A stretch of DNA of 64,000 nt from Tubiluchus corallicola (Eukaryota > Priapulida > Priapulimorpha > Priapulimorphida > Tubiluchidae). The position numbers and the translations under genes are program-made. Shown here piece by piece: positions 35,401-62,751 of this stretch; the stretch's first letter is position 1; every line of letters begins with the position of its first letter. Below the pieces are notes generated by a model, which made no database searches, had not been told where the DNA came from, and was given only the letters and a program-made list of their open reading frames with translations. The stretch lies in the NCBI GenBank assembly GCA_030141605.1, contig JAQGDQ010001084.1, forward strand, positions 1 to 64,000, in the 5' to 3' direction.

Positions 35401-38400
35401 AAATGAATGCAACACACAACGAAACACGGAGAGTAATAACTTAGCCATTAAGATGACCAGTGTTTGTGTTTTATTAGACAATGGTGATCTTGAAAAAAGG
35501 ACAAATACAGGATGGTCGACAAAAAACATTCTTCCAAGTTAACTCCGTTCACTCTAGTAGAGACATTTTTAAGTGAGACCCCATCACCGCTTTCTCTTTA
35601 CAAACAACCGTAAATTTCCGTTTAAGACACGCAACAAGTACAGTTAAGCTGCTGGAGGTTTTAGCTGTTATTTTCCTAGAGTACTACTGCGCAGAAAAAA
35701 TGTCTTAGCGGTACACGGCATCTTTAGAAAGCAAACAAACCGAGCTACACTGTGGTGTGAGTCTCTTCTACAAATGCCTCTACCAGGATAAAGGGTACGA
35801 GTTAGCTTGGGGAACATTTTTTCTGGACGACCTGTATTTCATTATCAGTAAAAAATTAAAACTTAGTTCCTACCATAACTATGCTCAGGAATTGAAAACT
35901 CTTCAATAACAGCACCTCGCTGGTTTGTCGCATAAATCATGCCACGTACCACCTCGACAACTTGTTCATCAGCGCTTGCAAATCCTTCCCTTAAGATACC
36001 GACCTTCATTCCTTTGATATCACCTGTAAGCTACATTTCGACAAATTACAATTCGCCATCGCCACATAAGTTATCGTGTGGGATGCATGAATTATTAAAA
36101 TTAAATTTTAGCAAACAAACATAATAAATTACTGATTTCATTGTTTACCCTAACACAGGGGTGTGCAAATTATCTGACTAGCCGGGCCACATTAAACTTT
36201 CCCACAATTCCTGTGGGCTGCATGCAGTTTCGTCAAGGAGCCAAGTACAGTAGAACCTAATAACGATTTTTCTGCATCTGATCTGTCACATCATTACTAC
36301 TGCACTACTTACTACACTCAAGAAACTATTTCAGAAGTTATTAAAATTTATATTAAAAACCATATATTTCGTCATGTCCGACAGTGACATTAAGTGACAA
36401 CGGTCTTGTAAGGGTTAATGCCATCCGATCTAGGGGAAAAAACTACCCGCACTATCTTTTCAACATTGGTGCAGACTTCAGCTGGATCGCGTGGGTCGCA
36501 CGTTCATTAGGTTGACAAACCTCTTCGCAGGCCGAACAAGATCTCTCGGCGGGTCGCAGTTTGCACACCCCTGCCCTAACAGTTGTATTAGTCGAATTTT
36601 TATAATTCAAGAAAGAAGTCTATGCATTTCCTTATTGTTGTAAGAAGATATGTAAGCCTACAACTATTATAGGTAACTAGTTTTACTTATTGTCCTGAGC
36701 ATGTGCAATTGCACTCAGTTGCTGTAATTTCCTTTAATTTAAACCTTTAATTTTTCAAACGAGAGTTTCTACAACAAATAGACACTGTAAAACGAACTGC
36801 TTTAAAAAACCCAAACAAGCACGTACCAACAGCCAAGCTGCATATATAAATAATTGTTCAAACCTGCTCCTCGACATTAATGCAACATTTTTATAATTCA
36901 AGAAAGACGTCTTGCATAAGATTGCATTTTATGATTTCCTTATTGTTGTAGGAAGATATGTAAGCCTACAACTATTATGGGTAACTAGTTTTACTTATTG
37001 TCCTGAGCAAGTGCAATTGCACTCAGTTGCTGTAATTTCACACTGAGGTTTTATAACGCAGTGGCAAGTTGGAAGGTTTTCAAGACTAGTCTGAACAACA
37101 AAACACACAGGTGACAATGAATGTAACGAATATGAAAGAAAAACAAACCCACTGCATGCTTTATCATTTTAACTATTGCCTAGCAGTTGTTCTTCAAGCC
37201 ACACGTCAATAACGACGGTGTGTGAGATTGCATATCGGGGCAAAACAAATAAGAAACGTAACAGTTATTGAGTACTATTAGAACTGCTCCATTTGTAATA
37301 CTACTGATCAATGCAAATGGCAAAGAAGGCAAACAACGGCTTCACCTGCGTGTTATAGTAAGCAGTTCATTTGATCACACAACTATACAGCTGCAGGTCA
37401 ATGCAAAATGATACAGTTTCAAACAGAAGGCTGGGGCGTTTTTCCTTTGAGGTGACAATAGATGAGGCGCCAATGGTGATTAATATAAGTTATTCAATGT
37501 AAAGTAGTTCATTATGTTTTTGTCTTTCTTAGATAATTGCATTATGTTTTTGTCTTTCTTAGATAATTGCACAAAAATTCAATTATTAATAATTAAATTA
37601 TTCTAAAAGAGGTAAAACTTGTAAATTAACAACACTCAAACAATTTGTTAAAAACTCTTTTACTGCTAAAGAGTATTGAATGACGGTCTCTCATCAATTC
37701 ACTGCCAAGGTCAATGATACTTAACTTCAATTCCTCAATATTCACCCTACCCACTTGTTTATCCATTCACTTCGCCTCAAGAACACTTTTACTAAACACA
37801 CTAAATTTGCACAATGGACGCCTTCAGACATATACATTAAGTTCTTAGTAAAATAGCAAAATTAATCATAATTACCATCTCCGTGTAATTTGGAATTTTC
37901 ACATCCTTTTGGGTTCTGTCATCGAGTGGATCATACCCAGCCAACACTTCTAACAACAGCGCACAATCATAAACAGTACGGGCCATTGGACCCAGATGAT
38001 CTAAATGATATTCCATACTAGCTCCTCCTGTATACGGCACCAAACCAAAAGTAGGTTTGAGACCAACAACACCACCCCAAGCACATGGGAGACGAATGGA
38101 CCCGCCCTGATCTCCGCCGATGGCCATATCGACTTTCTCACCGGCTAACTGAAAAATGCAAACAGCCACCAAATTATGCAGTGCAATCATTTGTACGTGA
38201 ACAATTTAGATTTTCATACTATATAATGTTGAGGCATTACATAAACTAACTTTTAACACTTTCAACAAAACTATCAACAAAGAAATTAGCAAACCACAAG
38301 TTGCACATGCGCATATATAACACACAGACATGTAACTTTGTACGTATATTGTAAGATTTATGAACTGAATTGCTAAAATGCAAGTAAAAATAAGACAATT

Positions 38401-41400
38401 GAATTAAGACAGGTGAGGCAGCGAAAATTTTCATTAAAGCAAAAAAATTGCTGATACCAGTGCTGCGCATCCGGTGCTGGAGCCTCCGATGCAGAATTTC
38501 TCATTATGTGGATTTCTCACTGGACCAGTAGCAGACGTGTGACTGCATCCACTTATGCACAGATCTTCACAGGTAGCTTTGCCAACGATACGGCCACCTA
38601 GTGAAAAGACTAGCATTATAATTTGACTGTCATTTAACGGAAATGAAGAGTTTTTCCTCGGTGGCAATTCGCGGTATTTTTCAAAAGCAATTAAAGTTTA
38701 TGGACAAACATCTGATTAAGCGAACAGTATATAACACATACGAAGCATTAAAGTCAAAAGTAAATCCTCACTATTCAATTAATTTTATCACAAACTTACT
38801 GTAAAACTTTTTTTTGATTTTTTATCACTTCGTTGTTTGCGGTATTAAATTTGAACCGCCATTTTTCGTTGTGTGAGACGAATGATGTAATGAGGACAGC
38901 CACGAGTGAAAAAAGATCGGTAAACAAACCTCAGTAACCAAAGATGCTTTCTGCAATAAGTACGTGATTCTCGCTCTCTCGTGCACAAGATGCGGTCTTT
39001 ACGGCAATGCACGCATTCGATATGCGACAAAAAAGGTAAGTTATTTCATTTGTAAGTTACTTTTATCAAAAAGTAATTATAAATTCTTTGTGTGACCATA
39101 ATAATACAATAAAAACACCTCAATGTTTGTTGCGCTTATATAAACCTTTAATTTTTCAAATGAGAGTTTCTACAACAAATAGACACTGTAAAACAAACTG
39201 CTTTAAAAAAAACCCAAAGAAGCACGTACCAACAGCCAAGCTGCATATATAAAAAATTGTTCAAAATTGCTCCTTGACATTAATGCAAGTTAAGCAACAC
39301 ATATAAATATGGCAGAAATTATAGGGTTTCCAACAGGGATTATCTTTTCTTTAAAGTACCAACAGCCAAGCTGCATATATAAAAAATTGTTCAAAATTGC
39401 TCCTGAACATTAATGCAAGTTAAGCAACACATATAAATATGGCAGAAATTATAGGTTTTCCAACAGGGATCATCTTTTCTTTAAAGTACCAACAGCCAAG
39501 CTGCATATATAAAAAATTGTTCAAAATTGCTCCTGAACATTAATGCAAGTTAAGCAACACATATAAATATGGCAGAAATTATAGGTTTTCCAACAGGGAT
39601 CATCTTTTCTTTAAAGTGACAAAGATATCAATCTCCAATTCCATTTAATTGGAAATCACTATTAACATCCCACTCACATCATCCACTCTCTCAATGACAT
39701 TAGTAAAAAAATTTTAAAAGATTTAATTATTCGCTCAAAAAATTCCCGAAAGCAGCAACAGCGAGGCAAATTTTTCTACATTTTTTGCAAATTTTCAACA
39801 CGAAAAAGTAACAGAACTACAACTACATGGTAAAATGTTTCTTCTTGAATTATTAACATCAATGTATCACTAGCAGATATCATACATTTTGTGATTAAGT
39901 TATCACTTTTGCTGATGCTTTGTTCACTTTTCAGATAGAGTTATTTCTCACAAGCGCCATCTAGTGTCTATTTTTATAAACTTTCATCCTGACCACTTGA
40001 CACACAATTTACCTGCGTCTAGTACTCTAGTAACTACAGTTGCATCCATATCTGGAACAAATCCTTCTAGAATCAAAGAACCATTCATCATTGGTACTCC
40101 AGCCACCATAATACTATCCTTTATGGCCACGGTCTTTCCCGAGAGCTTTCCGGATGGCGCTCCCTGGATGTCACATCTCCAGTACCTGAAATTTTGAAAT
40201 GTGAAGCTGATGAGCTGTGTAACTCACCTAACTCATAATCCTAGGAGTAATGTAGTTTAGCACTGAAATGATTTCACAAATTTAAAAACATCATCGGCCT
40301 TGATCAACGATCAGTTCATATTCAGGTGAATGCAAAATTGAGTTTTACCAATTTTCATACTTTTTAAGCACAAGTGAAAAGTCCCAATTGATGAGCATGA
40401 AAAGACCAAAGTCAAATCTTTGAAAATCATGATCCGTGAAAATCTATTTGTACAAAAAAACTGCCAACAATGGTGGAACTCTTTACTTAGGTACTCTTAC
40501 CATTTACCATTAATTCAGGGGCGGAACTACATGTGGCAAGCAGAGGGGGGGGGCGCAAAAATTTTCTGGGGGGGGCAAGGTATCCGAAGTGGTTAAATAA
40601 TGGTTAAGCCAATTTTTAGCCCCTTTTATACTGCATGCAGGCCTATAATTAGCATGTGTGTAGGACGGCGTAGCGGACAGAGTAATAATGAGAAAATTAA
40701 CTGCATTGTTTTTGCTCTATTATTTCACTGCTGAACGAAGCTCGAGTGCTTACTGAGCCGTTTTGTTAACTAACAGTCTTTTGTGCAAAGACGCTAATGC
40801 TACTCAACGAGCTGCTTTGTTAACTGTTCCTGCCTGCCTCCTGAATAGATTACATACAAACAAATTAACTACATCCTGACTTTCAGGTAAACACATCTGG
40901 TCAGGCACGTATTAACAGTCAGAATAATTTAACTCGGTGACAAACTTTAATGATAAAAAATATTATTGTGCTACTGCAAAAAAAATTGTTTGTCCGATTT
41001 GGCAGGGGGGGCGCAAATTTTGACAGGGGGGCACGCGCCCCCTTAGCCACCTCCTAGTTCCGCCCCTGCATTAATTAACAAACATACAATATGACATGTT
41101 TGTACTCACAACCATGCTAATTCCATTTTTAAAAACCATGCATCTTAGAAACTACTTCACAGAAAAATCAAAAATTTTTGCAAAAAAAATCCTCCACAAA
41201 AAACAGAAGTCCGCCGACTTGAGCTTTAGTAACCCAAATGCAAAAAAACTTGCCAAGCATTATAAGGATTGTCTTCAGGTTTTGGTCGGTAACCGGGTGT
41301 CCGTGGATACTTCACTTCCGGCATCGGTTCCGTCAGCTCCGCTATTTTCCGAAATGATTGCATCACATCGCCCAGACATTCTGAAAAGTTACCTTCAATA

Positions 41401-44068
41401 CTAGCAGCAGTCACACATTTTAGATGTTATTTATTGAGAACTAGTCACATTTCTTGTGTGAAGCCTGGAGAGACTATTTATACAAGATGATTTTATGTAA
41501 TAATAATAATAATCATCTTTATTTAAAGTCGGCTTTTGGGTCAACAATTAACACTAGCTCAATGAGCTTTTATCGCCGACTGTAAATAACAACCTACAAC
41601 TACATAAGAGAGAACTATTATTACCCCACTTTTACCCTAAATACCACGCGTCAGGCAGGGCAAAGCAGGTACCATTTTTAAAGTCTTTGGTATGACCCGG
41701 CCGCTGGTTCGAACTCACGACCTCCCAGACGGAAAGCCGACGCATTACCACTAGACTAAACCGTCTGGTCAAGGTGCAACAGTAACTAACAGATCACCTC
41801 TGTATTCTTCCAGTTCTTCGTCGCAGCATCCTAAACCATAGTTTTCTGATATAGCTTGCAGTCGTGGTAATGTTGGAGGATTGACACCTCTAGCTCTGAG
41901 AGGTCCTGCAAAGTAAAAGTAAAGTGCGTGATTACGTTACAAGCTACAAAGATCACAAAAAATTGAAAATACAAAAAAGTCACATTTTAAATATTAAAAC
42001 ATTAATTGCATAGCAAGCAAACTTTATGCTTTATAGATAAAATGAAAACAGGCATTAACAGTATTTTTAATGAATAGCTGAATATTAAATCATACTGTTT
42101 GTGTTCTTTCTTTGCCTTAAAGAAGAAGAGAAGCTATTAGATGCTCAAAAAATCCATAGTGAAAATGTCTGTAAACAATGGCTTTTCAACAATTTCTGCA
42201 AGAAGGTTGAATTAAGCGAGCACTTTTGGCAAGCCCCAAATTTTTTCTTAATTTGCCGCATCAAAAAACTAAAGCAAATGTAGAGATGCTTGATGGTGCA
42301 TTGTTTGCTCAGCGATGCATCACTTTGAAATAAGAGAGTACCTGTGTGAGACCTCAGCTACTAATAAGAGACCGACCAGTTTATACATTGTTTACACAAC
42401 CAGCAAAACATAACTACCTTTCAAGTTAAGACTGAACTTTGTTTTGATTCCTAAAACTTTAAGAGAAGTGTTGGTTTTCTAGCCTAATTAATCCAACAAG
42501 TTATACTAAATTACTGCATCACATCGATCTGTGCATCCTAACTTGGCTAGAAAAGGCTAAGGCAAAAAATATGAAAAGTTGTTGCCAAAAAAATAAAAGC
42601 AAGTAGACATGCAAATAAGTTTAGGAATGACTGGTCCAGTCTAAGTCTTGTATTTCTATTAAATGTGACATGCAGAAGCGGCTCATGTATAGGCACTGTG
42701 GAACTGCAACACCCCCTATTTTCACTCGATATTATTGATAGCATTCAGTATAATGAATCTTTTTTTATTCTCAATTAAATACTTGTACATACTTTGACGG
42801 AACTGTGTGTTTCACAGTTCCCGCGACGAGATCTTTGGCTGTTGTGTAAGTAGTGTTTGGTTCTGACTCAGCGTGCATCGGGCTTAAAAACCATATATTC
42901 TTGAATGTGATAAAGTGTAGAATTGGATTCGTAATTATCATGCTTCCACAGCCATTCTATTCAATTATGTTTTTTCGGTTCTTTAATTTTACAGAAAATT
43001 CAAATAATTTAATCATGGCAATCTTGCATCCCCAAGAAATAAGTTCTGTGACAATAAGTGAACTTCAACATTGTTTTACACATATTACAACGGCAAAAAA
43101 ATTTTGAAGCAACACCCCACTAATTTTAACTATACGAACCACCACTGGTGACATGTATACAATTTATATTGATAATTTACCCAAAAGGTCGACCTTTTCC
43201 GATCGTCTGGCCGACCTTGGGCGACTGGAGGCGCTAAAACAATAGACAACCAAAAAAACTTAGTTCAGTTGGTTGTTGTATCTCTGTGTATTCCTTTTAG
43301 TTTCTGTCACAGGTTCATATCCTTCTCTAGTCTTTCTCTTTTAAAGTGCTACGTGCATGGTTTCAAATCATCACAGTAAAATCACATTCATTGTTTCGCA
43401 CTCATTTCCTCAAAAAATATCGTCTGCTCCGACCGGGAAAAACATCACATGAAAACGAGCAGGGTCAGTCGAGAACTGTACGACTTCCAGAGAAGAAAGG
43501 CGCTCTAGCGCATTTTTAACGGCAACGCCCTAGAGAAAAAAGCCAAAGGACCTAATACCAACTTCTCCCCTCAATTTGACGTCAGTTTGCTTTAAACTAA
43601 CTGACTAACGAAAAACAAAAATCAGTAATAATCCGATAAAATGCAAGCAAACGCAAAGATAATTACGTGTATGTTAATTTATAATGTTCCAACAAAGTTG
43701 AAATCGAAGTAACCTTGAAAAATTCTAGCTCATTCCGTACTCATCAAAAATATCAGTTAACTCTTTCAGCTAGCAAGCAAAATAAAGGACATGCCAGTAA
43801 CAAAAATTCAACCAGGTAGTACACAACTTGTTATTAGCAAAATAATTTTAATATTTAAAACATTAACGTGAAATTTGCAGTTATTTACCTGCTGCAGTAC
43901 TAACCAATTCTAGCTCAGTAATTCATAAAGTGATTGGATAAAACGACAAATTGATGGCAAGCTTGCAATTAGCAATCATCATCATACACTCCCTCGCCAA
44001 GGCACGTAGCGTGGTGTTATTAGTTTAACAGACTTACCGCTTTCAGAAGGCTGCGTAGATTCTGCCAT
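32412..44068 (-). CDS. Amidase-signature hydrolase, paralogue 2 (10 coding exons, 519 aa)
   Basis: Coding exons in transcript order: 44068-44038, 41905-41798, 41380-41254, 40185-40013, 38597-38458, 38148-37876, 36030-35874, 35346-35284, 34297-34010, 32611-32412 (TAA 32414-32412), totalling 1560 nt. Exons 2-9 have exactly the same lengths and phases as in paralogue 1. The protein starts [18 protein letters not shown]. The catalytic residues are Lys111 ([10 protein letters not shown]), Ser186 ([10 protein letters not shown]) and Ser210 (GGDQGGSIR). The [16 protein letters not shown] segment and the length of about 520 aa fit bacterial nitrile-pathway-type amidases. Protein identity to paralogue 1 is roughly half by eye. 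It is probably cytosolic and the substrate is unknown. The intron after exon 3 uses a GC donor (CTTG|GCAAGT). An AATAAA overlaps the stop. The gene lies head to tail between Par-3 and paralogue 1. Confidence 0.92.
32755..33226. mobile_element. pogo/Tigger-like MITE, copy 1 (472 bp)
   Basis: It starts CAGTGTTCCCTCGCTACTTC, preceded by TA, and ends GTGAGGGAACACTG. The inverted relative is at 55147-55579. CAGTG..CCCTC termini with TA targets are typical of pogo/Tigger-type mariner-like elements. Non-coding. It lies in intron 9 of amidase paralogue 2. Confidence 0.7.
33549..33820 (+). mobile_element. tRNA-derived SINE, copy 1 (plus)
   Basis: The head has a tRNA-like A box (TAGTCTAGTGGTAATGCG) and B box (GAGTTCGAACC) at the expected spacing. 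It is followed by about 180 bp of tail ending ACTTTAAAATAAAGATT and an (ATT)n run. The reverse-oriented relative is at 41499-41770. Both copies are in introns of amidase paralogue 2. Sequence is too short on stems to be a functional tRNA. Confidence 0.8.
34850..34890. repeat. (CT)n-(AT)n microsatellite
   Basis: CTCTCTCTCT followed by ATATATATAT in intron 8 of amidase paralogue 2, just before the retroelement tail at 35.1 kb. Confidence 0.8.
35080..35225 (+). mobile_element. Retroelement 3' tail with stem-loop
   Basis: AGGGCAGG ... CCCTGCCCT (35093-35134) encloses AGACTAGATGACC and TGGTC, as at 25932. It is followed by AAATAAATG and a CTATGT repeat tail at about 35202-35224. It is probably the 3' end of the same LINE/SINE group as at 25.9 kb. 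Confidence 0.45.
36156..36573. mobile_element. hAT-like MITE family E, copy 1 (418 bp)
   Basis: Ends CAGGGGTGTGCAAA and the complement CAGGGGTGTGCAAACT. Flanks carry CCCTAACA at 36148-36155 and 36574-36581, a perfect 8-bp duplication. The second copy is at 52221-52680. Non-coding. It lies in intron 6 of amidase paralogue 2. Confidence 0.88.
36600..37040. repeat. 145-bp direct repeat (2 copies) around a fragment shared with 39.1 kb
   Basis: TTTTTATAATTCAAGAAAGA ... CACTCAGTTGCTGTAATTTC occurs at about 36598-36740 and 36888-37037. Between them, about 36740-36885, is a stretch (AACCTTTAATTTTTCAAACG ... CCAACAGCCAAGCTGCATAT) nearly identical to 39143-39290. Confidence 0.75.
37876..38148 (-). other. 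Amidase paralogue 2 exon 6: nucleophile-serine exon
   Basis: Encodes [20 protein letters not shown], with the acylating Ser210, followed by [16 protein letters not shown] and [15 protein letters not shown], the core of the amidase-signature fold. The 273-nt exon equals its counterpart at 29363-29635. Confidence 0.88.
38458..38597 (-). other. Amidase paralogue 2 exon 5: cis-serine motif with Cys variant
   Basis: Encodes [13 protein letters not shown] and ends [10 protein letters not shown]. In most family members and in paralogue 1 the residue after the second Gly is small and uncharged (Ser, Ala or Gly). Cys190 here is an unusual choice next to the active site. Confidence 0.8.
39143..39616. 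repeat. 130-bp tandem repeat (3 copies) plus leader
   Basis: Units start TACCAACAGCCAAGCTGCAT at 39227, 39357 and 39487 and end ATCTTTTCTTTAAAG. They are almost identical, so the expansion is recent. The 85-bp leader plus part of a unit is also present at about 36740-36885. It lies in intron 4 of amidase paralogue 2. Confidence 0.85.
40516..41068. mobile_element. hAT-like MITE family D, copy 2 (553 bp)
   Basis: Ends CAGGGGCGGAACTAC and the complement of CAGGGGCGGAACTAG. The target duplication CATTAATT is perfect on both sides (40508-40515 and 41069-41076). It shares outer parts with 27289-27703 but has a longer interior. It lies in intron 3 of amidase paralogue 2. Confidence 0.88.
41499..41770 (-). 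mobile_element. tRNA-derived SINE, copy 2 (minus)
   Basis: This is the reverse complement of the SINE at 33549-33820, with the same tRNA-like head (GTTCGAAC B box near 41706) and (ATT)n tail. It lies in intron 2 of amidase paralogue 2, immediately downstream of exon 2. Confidence 0.8.
41906..44037. other. Intron 1 of amidase paralogue 2, no further feature
   Basis: About 2.1 kb of AT-rich intron. No exon, RNA gene or clear repeat is recognised. Confidence 0.5.
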
Positions 44069-44830
44069 ATTTTCTTTCACGGGCAATAATAAAAATAAAT
44101 GAGCAACCGAGACTATCGAAATGAAACTTCACAGCACTCGCAGCACCGGCTTTTTTGCAAACTGCAAATTCAGCTTGAGTTTATGCATACAACAGCAGCA
44201 GCTACTAGGTAGTACTGTGTAAACTCAGCGAACACGTGGACCTCCGCGTGCAAACCAACGTACGTCAAGGTCGAAATGCGGATTACAAGAAAAGAAATAC
44301 TACACAGGCTTGCTTTCTATCTACAGAGAAAAACTAGTTGTATAGGAATGTTCTGGCTATAGCACGCCCGACTTTGTCTTTCGGTATTCATCTTTTGCCC
44401 TACCGACAAATTAATTTTGGCTATGATGATGATAAAACGTGTTATGGAATGCGAATTATATACGTGTGGGCGACGTTTACACCATCTATCGATGGAAAAC
44501 TGTAGTGGCAGCCATGTAGTTTATTAATTCACATTTTCTTTGCTTTTGGCTATCTATTCTAATAACATCTTATTTCACTTTAAACGAAGCGGTCAATGTT
44601 GTTACAGCCACTGTATAAATTTCACGATTGAGAATACTTGTTGCAACGAAAACATTTGCCATAGAGCCAATGAAACTTTGCACGCCACAATCACTTAGAG
44701 CCAGCTTCGATATAACAACTATTTCAAGAAGAACGATTTAATAACCGCGTCAATTATTAATAAATTAGTAAAGCTAAATAAAATATCTGAAAAGGTACCG
44801 CCCTTAAAAAAAGAAAAAATAAGCATAAAT
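44069..44830. other. Gap between Par-3 and amidase paralogue 2 (promoter region of paralogue 2)
   Basis: About 0.78 kb lie between the Par-3 distal poly(A) signal and the paralogue 2 ATG, with no coding signal. The leader and promoter of paralogue 2 must be here. No TATA box in a definable position is seen. Confidence 0.4.
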
Positions 44831-44847
44831 TTGGTGTATTCAATGTG

Positions 44848-47291
44848 TTTATTCTCCAACATTTAACACAAGTCCTTGTAAATAATTTGGAATGACTTAA
44901 ATATACAAAATATCTATAATAATACGGGGACGCTCACAAAAATTCATTACTATAGTTACAATACTAAAGCTACAGACAACTAAAGTTCAAAAAATCAGTG
45001 ACATACATAATTACAAGATTGAAAACTTAAGTGTTATCAATGAATTAGATAATCCTGTCAGAGTAACTAAAATGGACATTCACATAATATCTGCCATGTT
45101 ACTTTTGATTAAGGAAAATAATTATTGTAAACGAAAAAAAATTAAATTCCGATACTATAGTCTTTTTTGAAACAAAAATCTTAAGCTTTTAAAATTACTA
45201 GTTTGATAAGTAAGTAAAAATAATCAAAGTGATCCAAAATTGACAAATTTATAATAGAAAATTAGATATTTGCAGTACGTTAGGTCACAAATGTATGTAT
45301 ATTACGTATAATAGTATAAGAATAAAAATGGCAGAGGCAAAATTACTGCGAACATTAAAGATTTGCTATTGTGCACAAAAAATGATAGGAGCAATTTACA
45401 ATAGTAACACATTCGTATAGAAAGCTGATTGAAAATCAGAAATATTTCAATTTGGATATGATCGTGCTATACGGTGGTCTTACAAAATTATTAACAATGA
45501 CTTGACACCAACCAAATGCATTTAAGACAACCATTGGATATATCACACACGTACACAAAAGACAATGCATCTCTAAAACTAAATTAATATTAAAGCTATA
45601 ATGTTTCACAACACATTATTAAAAATAGCTGCCAGTTAGATACAACAAATTTAGGACAACACATGATGCATCTTTGTGATGAGGATTCAGAGTGGTGTGA
45701 GAAAGTTCTAGGTCATCAAGTTACAACTTTTACTTCACAAGGTTCTGCACCGCCCTTTAGCATAGAGCTCTGGCATGAGCAGTAACTATGGCAATCAATA
45801 CAACTTTCAGTTCACAAAGTTGTGCACCACCCTTTAGCATAGAGCTCTGGCATGAGCAGTAACCATGGCAATCAATACAACTTTCAGTTCACAAGGTTCT
45901 GCACCACCCTTTAGCATAGAGCTCTGGCAGGAGCAGTAACCATGGCAATCAATACAACTTTGTGCAATCAAGTCAAGTCTAATGAGCCACTTAAATGGAT
46001 GACTTTATAACAAGACCATAAAACTCTCAATGTTTTTACCAAAATACTAAATTGCCAAATGCCTTTATCGAAAACTTTTCAACACTGAGCAGAAATGTAA
46101 GCAACTATCTAATCAGCAACAGTTACATTGCAAATTAAAACCTATCTTTTCCGATCACACAAACATTTCCTAAACACATTACTTACATCATATAATAAAA
46201 TATATTTGGCCGGAATGTACTGAGCAAGTCAGTTTAGGATAACTTACAGAAACACTGCTCGTAAGGTGAATCATGAAACTCTGTATAAATGTAAGGCAAT
46301 TTTAAAGGACGGGTTGACTGCAACGACGTGGTTTTTAGACGGATAATCAATGAGCAAATTCGATTTTTGAGAAGTACAACATCGTAACCATGAAATTTCT
46401 GTTCACAAGGTCTTCCTGAGCATTTATTGTTCATACGAAACTCTCTCAGTCTCATGTTTGGACGGGTGTATACCAGTAGCAATATTAGGATGCTAAAACA
46501 GATACAAAACTACACATTTACTTTCTAAAGTTAATGCACAATTAACCCTATCAATCCCTCAAAATGTTAAGAATGTATGAAGCCAATAATCCTGTGCAGA
46601 AGATTTTCAACACTAAAGACTAAACTCTTTGAAGAAAATTCATTGTGGCACATGTATGGTAGCTGCCAGTGCATCAAATGAGCCTTACAACACTTCACAC
46701 TCACTAAAAAGTTCATGAAAATTTGCCCGAACAGAATCATTAATTCTTATCTAAGCAAATGTATGATACACTTTTCACATATTTACATTATTACAACAAT
46801 AAAACCTAAATAAGACAATTAAAAGCAAATAGTGTAAGAATCAAGATGGAACACGATTAGAATGATACACAGGAAAAACATGTATAAAATTAGCTGCTTA
46901 TTATTACTATGCAAAACTGCAAAGTGAAATGGTCAACTGTATTTAAAACCTTCGCAGGTAAAACTGCATTCAAAAACGGTATTTTACTATTAACAAACAA
47001 GCAACAAGCCGTGTAAGAAAAGCATAAAATATAATAAGATCATAACAAATGTTGAAAATTTTTACAAAACTTAAGGTAAGTCACATGAAATCTGGAAAAA
47101 ATATTATTCCAGTCACTTTATTTAGCAAAATATTGCAACAATATCAGTGTTTTGGTCGAGAATATGCCCACAGTGACCTTCGTTCAGCTTCAAGTGCTGT
47201 GAATCATGCACAAATTACACTTAAATTGCACAACAACAATACTACATTAACAAAAACAACAAATGGTTTAAACATTGAAACGTAAACAGTT
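44848..47291 (-). other. Par-3 3' untranslated region (inferred) with distal poly(A) signal
   Basis: About 2.4 kb of non-coding sequence follows the Par-3 stop. A minus-strand AATAAA lies at 44848-44853, and a proximal one at 47117-47122, about 170 bases after the stop. Alternative 3' ends are therefore possible. The extent of the UTR is inferred from these signals only. Confidence 0.45.
45736..45966. repeat. 77-bp tandem repeat (3 copies) in the Par-3 3' UTR region
   Basis: Units start CACAAGGTTCTGCACC or a close variant at 45736, 45813 and 45890. They share CCCTTTAGCATAGAGCTCTG and CATGGCAATCAATACAACTT. Confidence 0.85.

Positions 47292-62751
<15,460 letters not shown>

Noticed and set aside
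23812-44850. Operon linking Par-3 and the two amidases
   Set aside because: Gaps of 0.6-0.8 kb, separate poly(A) signals and no acceptor before the ATGs argue against a polycistronic transcript.
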